Shown here: piece by piece, positions 55,288 to 64,000 of the stretch
How the letters are laid out: each line of letters starts with the position of its first letter
Position numbering within the stretch: the stretch's first letter is position 1
Assembly (NCBI GenBank): GCA_963556495.2
Contig: OY747702.1
Location: forward strand, 7,009,001-7,073,000
Source: Valencia hispanica
Lineage: Eukaryota > Chordata > Actinopteri > Cyprinodontiformes > Valenciidae
Reading direction: 5' to 3'
Length of the DNA stretch: 64,000 nucleotides
Translations under genes and position numbers: made by a program
The notes under the pieces: model-generated
Seen by the model: the letters and a program-made list of their open reading frames with translations, nothing else
What the model was told of the DNA's origin: nothing
The model's database searches: none

Positions 55288-55842
55288 CATAAAATGTTAA
55301 CTACAAAAGATGCAAGGGAATCGTTCTTTTCTGAAATCATTAACAAAAAAATTATAATACGCAGACCATTTGCAACAGTGGAAAGACTAACTAATCGTCC
55401 AGTGACAGTAGAAGAACAAACCTGGATAACACGCAGAACTACAGGCCAATCTATAATCTTCCATTCATCAGCAAGATTATTGAAAGAGCTAAGTTTAAAC
55501 AGTTAAATACCTTCCTAACAATAATCAACCATTTTGATATTTTACAGTTGGGTTTCTGTACACCCCAAAGCACCGAGACTGCCCTCATCAAAGTTTTCAA
55601 TGACATCGGCATTAATACAGACTGTGGTAGAACCACAGTGCTGGTACTTTTGGACCTCAGCGCAGCATTTGACACCGTTGATCATGATATATTATCGAAA
55701 CGACTTTCTGGTTTGAGTCTTACCTTAAGAACAGGAACTTCTTTATGTCCATAGGCAATCTTTCATCAGAACATGGTTCCATCCTGGAGCCCCTCCTATT
55801 TAATATCTCCATTCTCCCACCAGCCAAGATATTAACAATTAG
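55288..55842 (+). pseudogene. L2 family B RT, part 1
   Basis: Plus-strand copy of the family at 26441-30140, internally deleted: KDARESFFSEIINKK, then [37 protein letters not shown] and SIGNLSSEHGSILEPLLFN, with frame changes near 55500 and 55745. It is interrupted at 55843 by a solo LTR. Confidence 0.85.
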
Positions 55843-56401
55843 TGTCGGCTTCTATCATAATGTGCTCTGCAACTCACTTCCTGCTCAGAGAGGTGGGGGC
55901 GCCGAACTCCAAAACCCCAGCGGAATCTGTTTCAAAATAAGACCCAGAGCTGAGAGACAGAGAGCAACAAAAACACACACAATCAGATATCTGATTTGAA
56001 GGACGCACCTGCAGATGGGAGTCAGACAAGATCTGACTCATTCTCTTACAAGGCTGTACCATTTTTATTTGAAAAAGAACAAAGAACATATCACATGACT
56101 CCTCTCTCCTCCTTCTACATCTTGACAGGTCATTTATTTTCTCCAGGTCTCTTGACCTTACCATGAACTGGGTTATAACATGACTTAGAGTTATAGCTGA
56201 TCCTCCCTGCTTTCAATTCATATCTTTACTCAAGAGTTTGTTTACTTAAAACCTTCAACCCTATAAAATACTGGTAACAGAGTCATGTTTTACTACCCTG
56301 AATAATATAAACAGGCCTATTACTTCTAAAGCTTAAAAAAGATATAATTAAAACATATGTACTGCATAATAAAAATAGCCTCAAAAAAGTAGAATACAAC
56401 A
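55843..56401 (-). mobile_element. Solo LTR of the ERV B family
   Basis: A 559-bp TG..CA unit (TGTCGGCTTCTATCATAATG to GTAGAATACAACA) closely matches the LTR at 61722-62275, in the same orientation. It splits the L2 RT between the ILPPAKI block and the [10 protein letters not shown] block. Flanks TTAG and GTAG fit a 4-bp duplication with one change. No internal retroviral sequence remains, so it arose by LTR-LTR recombination. Confidence 0.93.
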
Positions 56402-56720
56402 GTAGTTACCAGAACTATGCAGATGACACTCAGCTTTACATTACAATGTCTCCAAGTGACTTTGAACCCATCCAAACCCTAAGTGAATGCATTGAGCAAA
56501 TCAATAGATGGCTGTCCCATAATTTTCTCCAGCTGAATAGAAACAAAACTGAAGTAATTATCTTTGGACCTAAAGAGGAACGATCGAGTGCCAGCACACA
56601 GCTTCAGTTAATTCAGCTAAAAACTACTGATCAGGCCCGAAATCTAGTTGCAGTAACGGACTCAGACTTGAACCTCCAGTTAGACTTTCCACTGATATGT
56701 GTTCAAAGTTCAAACAGCTG
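56402..56720 (+). pseudogene. L2 family B RT, part 2
   Basis: The RT continues after the solo LTR with [13 protein letters not shown] (catalytic Asp pair), [32 protein letters not shown] and TDSDLNLQ, then decays. Adding this to part 1 reproduces the gene order of the copy at 27241-27765. Confidence 0.88.
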
Positions 56721-56888
56721 ATTGCAGTTAGACAGATGACAAGCTAACAGCCCACTAGCTAAGGTAGGCTACAGATTGCTTTCTTTTGGTTTAGTTGTAT
56801 TATAAACCATTTTAATTTTTAAGAGCTTCCATAACGGGAGCCTTTCTGGCTCTGATTTTGAATAAAATCCAGATCAATCCACTTTCAG

Positions 56889-57001
56889 AAGACAAAGCCA
56901 GGCAAAAAAAACACATCTTTGGTTGGAAATTATCAGAAGAAGCGAGTGGAATGAGCAGATAATTAAAAATGCAACAATCTGCAGTGATCACTTCATATCA
57001 G
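56889..57001 (+). CDS. Candidate THAP-domain exon, second half of the domain
   Basis: An open 113-nt stretch between a plausible acceptor (AATCCACTTTCAG) and donor (TCAG|GTTAGC) encodes KKTHLWLEIIRRSEWNEQII and ATICSDHFIS. The Trp-Leu..Ile-Arg-Arg..Trp pattern and CSDHF are the C-terminal half of a THAP zinc finger (C-X2-H). No matching first half was found upstream. It may be an exon of a host gene or a THAP transposase relic. Confidence 0.5.
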
Positions 57002-57466
57002 GTTAGCCTCCTTGGCTAACAAACATCTTAACATCGCTAACCAACAGTGCAACTGCAAGAAGACCGCAAATAATAATGAGAACCGGAGCTATTTACAGGG
57101 TCGGTGTCACACTATTTATCAACACCACGGATGCGCTTGCAAACATATAATCCCTCTATTTTTCAGAAAACATGGTCAGCTTTACATTCAGAACATGTTA
57201 ACCAGTTAGTTTGTCTTAGAAACTGGTTAAAAGATTAAATGGTTAAAGACCCACTTGGATCATTTTTTTTAGCTATTTTAAAGTGTTCTCAGTGGTCTTT
57301 AAATTTTGATTATGCTATTTTTAGCCAAAATCACAAAACCTGTGCCGTTTTCTAGGACAAAGCTTCATAAGAGCGGCAGTAGGTCATTAGCAATTCGCCT
57401 CTGTGTTGGGGGCAAAACCGTTGGCGCGGATTAGTTTACTAGTGAAGCCCATTTCTTTTTTTCCTG

Positions 57467-57655
57467 CTAGTTGGTGAAACAGTCTTCTCTGAAATGTTGA
57501 CTGCAAACCGATGTGCGGTTTTTAATCTTGCTGGGACCAAGAAACTTAATCAATTTCTCTCTCACTGCAGATGGTTTTGGTAAAGTATGAAAGCTAATAA
57601 TATCATTCTTCTTAGCATTGCAAACTGCTACAGCACACAGGTGTTGATCCGCCAT
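57467..57655 (-). CDS. THAP-domain open frame, minus strand
   Basis: ATG at 57653-57655 opens MADQHLCAVAVCNAKKND, then ISFHTLPKPSAVREKLIKFL and RTSVCSQHFREDCF, a nearly complete THAP domain: C-X4-C, the SFHxLP motif and C-X2-H. It stops 62 codons in. Upstream sequence (57656-57740) is GC-rich with TGACGT, like a promoter. Inverted GGTCTTTAA strings at about 57242-57251 and 57898-57906 bracket the region, so a THAP-bearing (P-element-like) non-autonomous transposon is an alternative to a host first exon. Confidence 0.62.
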   Translation of the reverse strand: MADQHLCAVAVCNAKKNDIISFHTLPKPSAVREKLIKFLGPSKIKNRTSVCSQHFREDCFTN

Positions 57656-57912
57656 CGTCTTCTCTTCTCCTCAGAACTTGAGCGTGCGAGCCAGAGCAGA
57701 GCAGGAGCTTGTAGCCCGCCCTGTGCGGTTGCTACGTCACAAACCAGTCTGTTTGAGATGGTCTTTTAGCGTCTGCTACTGATTCACAGCGATTTGAAAG
57801 CAGAGACACTCAGAAATGCAATTATGAGCTTCATTTTCTTAAGATATGTCCTCTGTCATCAGAAAAATGCCATAAGAACATGTCAACAACATGAATTGGT
57901 CTTTAAGGGGAT

Positions 57913-59100
57913 CATGTGCTTGCAAATGTATTCGGCCCCCTTGAACTTTTCCACACTTTGTCACATTACAGCCACAAACATGAATCAATTTTATTGGAAT
58001 TCCACGTGAAAGACCAATACAAAGTGGTGTACACGTGAGAAGTGGAACGAAAATCATACATGATTCCAAACATTTTTTACAAATAAATAACTGAAAAGTG
58101 GGGTGTGCGTAATTATTCAGCCCCCTGAGTCAATACTTTGTAGAACCACCTTTTGCTGCAATTACAGCTGGCAGTCTTTTAGGGTATGTCTCTACCAGCT
58201 TTGCACATCTAGAGACTGAAATTCTTGCCCATTCTTCTTTGCAAAACAGCTCCAGCTCAGTCAGATTAGATGGACAGCGTTTGTGAACAGCAGTTTTCAG
58301 ATCTTGCCACAGATTCTCGATTGGATTTCGATCTGGACTTTGTCTGGACCATTCTAACACATGGATATGTTTTTTTTTAAACCATTCCATTGTTGCCCTG
58401 GCTTTATGTTTAGGGTCGTTGTCCTGCTGGAAAGTGAACCTCCGCCCCAGTCTCAAGTCTTTTGCAGACTCCAAGAGGTTTTCTTCCAAGATTGCCCTGT
58501 ATTTGGCTCCATCCATCTTCCCATCAACTCTGACCAGCTTCCCTGTCCCTGCTGAAGAGAAGCCCCCCCAGAGCATGATGCTGCCACCACCATATTTGAC
58601 AGTGGGGATGGTGTGTTCAGAGTGATGTGCAGTGTTAGTTTTCCGCCACACAAAGCATTTTGCATTTTGGGCAAAAAGTTCAATTTTGGTTTCATCTGAC
58701 CAGAGCACCTTCTTCCACATGTTTGCTGTGTCCCCACATGGCTTGTGGCAAACTGCAAACGGGACTTCTTATGGTTTTCTTTTAACAATGGCTTTCTTCT
58801 TGCCACTCTTCCATAAAGGCCAACTTTGTGCAGTGCACGACTAATAGTTGTCCTATGGACAGATTCCCCCACCTGAGCTGTAGATCTCTGCAGCTCGTCC
58901 AGAGTCACCATGGGCCTCTTGGCATTTATTTGTAAAAAAATGTTTGGAATCTTGTATGATTTTCGTTCCACTTCTCACGTGTACACCACTTTGTATTGGT
59001 GTTTCACGTGGAATTCCAAGAAAATTGATTCATGTTTGTGGCTGTAATGTGACAAAATGTGGAAAAGTTCAAGGGGGCCGAATACTTTTGCAAGCCACTG
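57913..59100 (-). mobile_element. Tc1-like transposon, internally deleted
   Basis: Terminal inverted repeats of about 175-190 bp: CATGTGCTTGCAAATGTATTCGG at the left and CTTTTGCAAGCCACTG at the right, followed by TA. Both arms share TTTTCCACACTTTGTCACATTACAGCC-type sequence and GAAGTGGAACGAAAATCATAC. The 1.19-kb length against the usual 1.6 kb reflects loss of the part coding for the first DNA-binding domain. Confidence 0.93.
58130..58920 (-). pseudogene. Tc1-like transposase lacking its N-terminus
   Basis: The right terminal repeat runs straight into AKRPMVTLDELQRSTAQVGE and TISRALHKVGLYGRVARRKP (second helix-turn-helix), so the first helix-turn-helix is gone. After a one-base shift near 58730-58760 the catalytic domain is open: VLWSDETKIELF (Asp 1), [32 protein letters not shown] (Asp 2), QSPDRNPIENLWQDLK (Glu) to the stop at 58130. 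The DDE triad is intact, but the protein could not bind its ends normally. Confidence 0.92.
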
Positions 59101-59167
59101 TATATGACAGTGGAGTTCAAAACAAAAGTTCCATGCATCTCTCCTGTGTTTCCTGTAAATACCCTAT

Positions 59168-59193
59168 ACATATACACACACACACACATACAC

Positions 59194-59275
<82 letters not shown>

Positions 59276-59290
59276 GTGTGTGTGTACACA
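59168..59290. repeat. Compound (CA)n-(TA)n-(GT)n microsatellite
   Basis: (AC)n at 59173-59190, a pure (TA)n run of about 35 units at 59199-59268, then GTGTGTGTGT. CACATATGTATA on the left mirrors TATACACATATG on the right, so the locus can fold on itself. Confidence 0.95.
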
Positions 59291-59790
59291 CTAGGAGAAA
59301 TTCCTGTAGAGGATGGACAGTAAGTGGATAAACGGAATGACTGAGCTTCTTACAGACTCTAAGCAGTCACCTCCAGTTAGCGTGAAGGCAGACTTTGCTG
59401 CTGTTCTTTGTTTGAAGCAAACTTCAGTTTGTATAGTTAGCCCTCTCCATGCTCGGTGGCCTCTGTGTTGTCAGTGTGGGTGTGTTTCTGTGTAGAGGTA
59501 AAGGTGTCCATGTTAATACTTTTGTCAGTGTTGTTCGCACTGCTTCATTGTCATTCCAGTGAGAGTTAAGTAGTCTTAATTATGCTACATCATCCCTCCC
59601 TATGTGTTTGAGTCTTTATTTTTTTCTATCATTTATTCCCCTTTCTTGATGTCTATGCCGCTCTGTTGGTCTCTCTCACTTTCTCTTTCTCTCTCTCCAT
59701 TCCTCTGTCAGCATCTTCCTCCCTTTCTTCATTTACAATCTCCCACACGCTCTCTTTCTCAAATTCCATTTCAGTGTCTTGCTTTGGCAG

Positions 59791-59850
59791 GACATGCTGA
59801 GCTAGTGCCAAGGCAATAATGAGAACTGTCAAGCAGCGACAAATGAACAG
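59791..59850 (+). CDS. Candidate exon with start codon, unknown host gene
   Basis: A strong pyrimidine-rich tract (CTCTCTTTCTCAAATTCC) leads to the acceptor GCTTTGGCAG at 59790. The 60-nt exon ends at a good donor, AACAG|GTGAGA. An ATG at 59819-59821 opens MRTVKQRQMN with two bases left over (phase 2). The next candidate exon at 60495 accepts this phase. I do not recognise the protein. The splice grammar is seen; the gene is inferred. Confidence 0.42.
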
Positions 59851-60494
59851 GTGAGAGAGACGCAGGGAGAAAGAAAGGAAAAAAAAGAGAGAGCCGCAGA
59901 GACAGAGGGGGAGAGAGACATGAATATGAAGTACTGGCACTGCTGTGACTACTGACAGTCCACTCATGCATGCATGGACACACAAGCCCACTCGCATGCT
60001 ACCCTCTGCGCTCACATCACATGGCTGTGTCAATACAGGCTTTTTTTGTCTGAACCACAGACTAACACAGTTCTTTTCTGATGATTTTTCTGCTCATACC
60101 GTATTTGCTGTACAAACCAAAATTAACAATTTAGGACACTGCTACTTGATACATACCTCATTCTGTTTGATATTTGCAGACAAGATAAGACATTCATAAG
60201 AAGTGAAGACATTCTTTTGTAGCTGACAGATAATGTTGATTTGTTCTTAAAAACATATCTACTTAAGATAAATTAAGGAAAGACCTTTAAATTGTGTTGA
60301 GGTAGGTCAAAGCCTTCAGGTTTCAGCAGAATTGTTAGTTTAATTAAAGAATAATCTGGGATTTAGAAAAAATCCAGGATTTGCTAAATAGATGAGCATA
60401 TAATTGAAAGATTGATTCATCTCATATATTTCAATTAAATATTAAGCTACAGAGAGCAGTTGGCTTCATATAAAGACTGTATTTGTATTGGTAG

Positions 60495-60575
60495 CGATAA
60501 CACATCACCGTTACCCGAGAAAGAAGAGCTGAGGAAGAAACAGTTGGAATTTGTCTTTGGAACACCATCAGCAAA
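60495..60575 (+). CDS. Candidate internal exon, unknown host gene
   Basis: An 81-nt open stretch between the acceptor TATTGGTAG and the donor GCAAA|GTAAGT encodes DNTSPLPEKEELRKKQLEF followed by VFGTPSAK. It is highly charged with balanced codon use, unlike neighbouring AT-rich DNA, and is phase 2 to phase 2, compatible with the exon at 59791-59850. The family is not recognised. It could still be chance. Confidence 0.45.
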
Positions 60576-60576
60576 G

Positions 60577-61721
60577 TAAGTTAACTTCGTTAGTTATTTT
60601 TTTAAAGGCAGCATTGGTTTTAGCCAACCAGAGGCGAGTCGTTTGTATTTCATGAATAATAATGAGTAAGACTCGTGATCCTGTTGCTTCCCCCAACCCA
60701 ATCCTCTGACAAACCGCAACCACTTGAAACAGGAGCAAGAGAACATTTTTTCCCCAGAAAACAACTTACAAGGCATTTATTTAAGCTTTAGACCATAGCA
60801 AATTTATAAAACAAAATAAATGAGTGAATGAGCATGTTAAACTGTACACAAAGGCTGTTTCTTGTACAGGGGATAACGTTTGGACTTTTCCACCCAGTCC
60901 CACGCCTCCTCACGACCGAATAAAAATCTGCATCCAGCACGCACAACGTTATGACTTCATAACAAGGTTAACCAAAACACTTCTCACTGCAGCTAAAGGA
61001 GACTAAGTGGGAGAACTCCTTTATGTGGTCTAATGACCTCTTATTATTCCATATTTCCTAGATGCATTTATTAATATGTAATTAATCAATTAATTCACAT
61101 AACCTTGAAATATTTATGTAATGGCGTAATTTATAAAGCGGGATTTGCGTGGAGCTGTGCATACACAGTGTTTCATAAACCCGAATATTTGTTTGTGTAA
61201 GCAAACTTTTTTTGCTGGTCTTAAGTAGCCCTTTATCAAGGATTTACTAAAGTTTTATAAATCAGTCACCTGGTCATCAAGGGGGAGCCAGCAACCCTGG
61301 ACCAAAAGAGCAGAGATGGGAAGATAAGAGTTTTAGAGATTCAACTGGGTTTTTTTCCCAGTCAGATGAAAAGAGGAAAGCAAAACAATAACGCAAGCAC
61401 TAAAATCTCTTTTGTTATTGACATTCTATTGCTCTTTCTCTGATTCCCAGGTTGTTCCCCTGACAAAATGGAATTACAAAATATAGTCCCTCCATGATGG
61501 TTACAGGTTTTACCCAGGGTGTCCTCCCTGTGGGGCATGCCTAGAAAAGGAGGAGGTATCCAGGGCATATACTGATCAGATGTTTGAGTTATCTCAGCTG
61601 ACTCATTTAATGGAAGAAGAGGGTCTGCTCTAAGCACCCCTTAGATGATTGATAATCTCATTTTTTCACAATTTTTGAACGTGAGACCTCTATCCATCCA
61701 CCAATCTCCTTCTCTGTCTTA
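60577..61721. other. Unassigned interval
   Basis: No gene or clear mobile element. TTTATAAAGCGGGATTTGCG near 61130 loosely recalls Harbinger-type termini, but no inverted partner was found. Confidence 0.4.
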
Positions 61722-62275
61722 TGTCGGCTTTCTATCATAATATGCTCTGCAACTCACTTTCTACTCAGAGAGGTAGGGGCGCCGAACTCCAAAACCCCAG
61801 CGGGAACTGTTTCAAAATAAGACCCAGAACTGAGAGACAGAGAGTAAAACAACACACACAAACAGATATCTGTTTCACAAAGGAAGCACCTGCAGATGGG
61901 AGCCAGAAAAGATCTGACTCGCTTCTCTACAAGGGTGTACCATTTTTATTACAGAAGAACAAAGAAAATATCACATGACTCCTCTCTCCTCCTTCTACAT
62001 CTTGACAAGTCATACATTTTCTCCAGGTCTCCTGACCTGGTTTTATAGCCGTACCATGAACTAGAGTTATAACCGATCCTCCCTGCTTTCAGTTCATATC
62101 TTTACCCAAGAGTTTATTTACTTAAAACCTTACCCCCATAAAATACTGGTAAAGAGTCATGTTTTACTACCCTGAATAATATAAACAGGCCTATTTACTT
62201 CTAAACGCTTAATAATATAGTTAAAACATATGTACTGCATAATAAAAAATAGCCCCAAAAAAGTAGAATACAACA
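61722..62275 (-). repeat. ERV B 3' LTR
   Basis: A TG..CA unit from TGTCGGCTTTCTATC to GTAGAATACAACA. It closely matches the solo LTR at 55843-56401. The orientation is set by the purine tract on its high-coordinate side. Confidence 0.93.
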
Positions 62276-62277
62276 AA

Positions 62278-62290
62278 TCCCTCTTTCAAT
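62278..62290 (-). promoter_or_regulatory. ERV B polypurine tract
   Basis: On the minus strand TTGAAAGAGGGATT directly precedes the LTR, like the tract of ERV A. Confidence 0.75.
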
Positions 62291-62296
62291 CTATTT

Positions 62297-62560
62297 TCAA
62301 ATAGATTGATCACTCCTCTGTACTTCTCCTTCAGGCTCCATGTGAGGGAGTAACAGATATTGACCTTGCATATTATCACCAACAGCTTTTTCAATACACT
62401 TTGTGAGCAATGAACGTATACAAGGAATACAGCAACATCCACATAACACCATAGTTGACACAAATACTGCTAAAGAAACCATTATAGACATTGCCAGAGT
62501 CTTCCATTTACCAAACATATTATTTAACAAATCGTCCCTCTTTCTAACATGGTTATTCAA
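62297..62560 (-). pseudogene. ERV B envelope transmembrane tail
   Basis: An 87-codon open stretch contains RDDLLNNMFGKWKTL, a hydrophobic anchor (MVSLAVFVSTMVLCGCCC) and a short cytoplasmic tail (IPCIRSLLTKCIEKAV). Anchor-CC-IPC-tail is the same arrangement as in ERV A (LTCCVIPCFKILV). The surface subunit, cleavage site and CX6CC motif are not found upstream, so this is only the end of env. Confidence 0.85.
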
Positions 62561-63599
62561 AATGAGAAGAGTGTCTGTTTTTTTACTTTATCTTTACCTT
62601 TAAGCAATATTTTTTTTTTATTATTATTGTTTTTTATGTTTTAACCTAATTCTCAATATTCTTTTAGTAAAAAGCAAACTCTAGCAATTGTCACCAACCC
62701 CAAAAGCATCCTACAAAAACCACATCATAATGAAAAAAGAATAAGTAAAACAAAAATTAGTAGTCAGTCAACCTGATTATACTTTAAACACCCCTTAAAC
62801 TATATTTTAGCTTATTACTAAAAAGTTTTATAAAACCGTAAAAACTGAATATTAAGAAAAAATCCTACAAATCGACTACTTAAAAATTCTTTGACACCCT
62901 CTTAGGCAGTGTCTAACAATCTGCACCTGTAAATAAAAATTGGTTAAACAAACTGTAAAATACAAGAAAAATGATTAATAAGTGTTCAGTCTTTATTATT
63001 TTGTTCTCTAGTCTTCGCTCTTGTTTATTTCTCTGGCAGCAGGCGGCTACCAGAGTGATGAAATGATTCAGTACAGTGGACTCTTTATTTTTCCCAATGT
63101 TACTGTCTTTTATGCAGATCGCCCTCACTGAAATGACAGTTACTTCATTAACTGAACATTTCCCCCACTAAACACAAATGCACAGACAGGCCCCGCCTCC
63201 AATAGCTTCCCTCACCGATTGTGAGGTGGTCAAAACCTGCTGTGAAATGTGTTTGATTTCTTGCGATCTTTTCTCTTCGGTATAATCCCTCTTCGAGAAA
63301 AGCAAGTCCAAATTGCTTATCTCGCCCAATTTTTGCACATATAGATTACACTGGATGATTCCAGCAACTCCAACCAATCTTCCTGTTGGGCCAGGCCCCG
63401 CCTCCTGGCTTCGGCAGTCGACACCGCCTAGTCAGAACCGACACCACCCACTGCAAAGAGATTCTCCCAGGTCAGCAGAGAGCTGCTGCAGCGTGAGGGA
63501 CAGGAGGGGGGTCGGAGGCCGGAAGGAAGGAGGAGACCAGGCCCTCCAGATGCTGATGATCACTGCGAGGGTCCGGGTCAGGGTGCGGTGAAACCTGTG
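62561..63599 (-). other. ERV B interval without readable env
   Basis: Between integrase and the env tail only short unlinked frames are seen, for example IIQCNLYVQKLGEISNLDLL at 63168-63377. Integrase similarity ends after LKLAEN near 63600. A deletion or unrelated insertion is likely. Confidence 0.5.
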
Positions 63600-64000
63600 G
63601 TTCTCTGCCAGCTTTAACTTTAAAGTTGAATTAGACCGCTCGATGACGCCCTGAGATTGCGGATGGTAAACAGTGCCGAACTTGTGGGTTATTCCCATCT
63701 GTTCCTCAACCTGTCGGAGATGTTTATTTTTAAAATGTGTGCCATTGTCAGACCTAATCCTAGTCGGAAAGCCATGGCACGGAATCCAGTGGTTAATCAA
63801 AGATTTCACCACTGTCTGAGCATCCTCCCGTCTAGCAGGAAAAGCTGAAATCCACGAGGTCAGTGGATCAATCATCACTAACAGGTAACGGAAACCTCTA
63901 ACAGGGGTCACCATATCTGTATAATCGATAACGACCTCCTCGCCAGGCCTGCACAAGTCCTGGAAGGCGCCCATTTCTGGCTTGATAGTAGGTTTAGGAT
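63600..64000 (-). pseudogene. ERV B integrase catalytic core, partial
   Basis: The minus-strand frame is open from the window edge: NPKPTIKPEMG, PGEEVVIDYTDM (Asp 1), DPLTSWISAFPARREDAQTV, IRSDNGTHFKNKHL (Asp 2), GTVYHPQSQGVIERSNSTLK (Glu). The DDE core is complete in one frame. After LKLAEN the frame stays open to 63432 but no longer resembles integrase. The zinc-binding N-terminus lies beyond the window. Confidence 0.92.

Larger units (their letters stand above)
61722..64000 (-). mobile_element. Endogenous retrovirus B, 3' part, runs off the window
   Basis: Minus-strand provirus. Integrase (63600-64000), a poorly readable middle, an envelope tail (62297-62560), a polypurine tract and the 3' LTR (61722-62275) follow in order. 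The shared integrase wording (NPKPTIKPEMG, PGEEVVIDYTDM) puts it in the same lineage as ERV A, but the LTRs are unrelated. Only about 0.9 kb separates integrase from the envelope tail, so most of env is deleted. The 5' LTR should lie beyond 64000. Confidence 0.9.

Noticed and set aside
59004..59331. 90-116 codon frames through the TA microsatellite
   Set aside because: They are Tyr-Ile repeats from translated (TA)n and not proteins.
1..64000. CRISPR arrays, phage defence or bacterial operons
   Set aside because: The window is vertebrate; repeats are transposons and microsatellites, and nothing resembles spacer-repeat arrays or polycistronic genes.

Overview
The window is teleost nuclear DNA. 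The evidence is the set of repeat families it carries: a Rex3 (RTE-clade) LINE, Maui/L2-type LINEs with GAATT-type tails, a Tx1/L1-type LINE, several fish Tc1-like transposons, a PIF/Harbinger (HARBI1-like) element, hAT-type MITEs, and endogenous retroviruses (ERVs) with a CX6CC envelope. A ray-finned, probably percomorph, fish is inferred; the species cannot be named from the sequence. No complete host gene is visible. Nearly every coding signal belongs to a mobile element, and nearly all are broken.

Layout. 0-5.4 kb: CR1/Rex1-like LINE debris, Tc1 debris, a hAT MITE with a perfect 8-bp target duplication, a retroposed repeat with a 13-bp duplication, and a palindromic MITE. 5.4-12.3 kb: a minus-strand L1/Tx1-type LINE joined head-to-head to a plus-strand L2 LINE. 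12.5-16.4 kb: mostly unique, unassigned DNA. 16.4-21 kb: a Tc1 element with two catalytic Asp-to-Asn changes, L2 tails and nested MITEs. 21.7-24.5 kb: a 5'-truncated Rex3 with an 11-bp duplication. 25-31 kb: a hAT MITE and a nearly full-length second L2 family. 31.1-33.9 kb: an inverted-repeat element with internal tandem repeats, interrupted by a 1350-bp LTR-like insertion with a 4-bp duplication.

35.6-50.6 kb is the centrepiece: a nested stack. A plus-strand CR1/Rex1-like LINE was hit by a class I-like provirus (36576-50283, CCTG duplication). The provirus has LTRs, gag with a zinc knuckle, protease, RT/RNase H/integrase and a CX6CC envelope. Its gag was later hit by an L2, and its protease by a nearly intact Tc1-like transposon at a TA inside the active-site region. 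Removing each insertion restores the reading of the layer beneath, which gives the order of events.

50.7-59.3 kb: a HARBI1-like transposase with a probable intron, LINE scraps, three THAP-domain exon fragments, a solo LTR inside an L2, and an internally deleted Tc1. 59.8-60.6 kb holds two phase-compatible candidate exons, the best hint of a host gene. 61.7-64.0 kb is the 3' end of a second, minus-strand provirus that runs off the window; its LTR matches the solo LTR at 55.8 kb. No tRNA, rRNA, CRISPR or prokaryote-style operon was seen.
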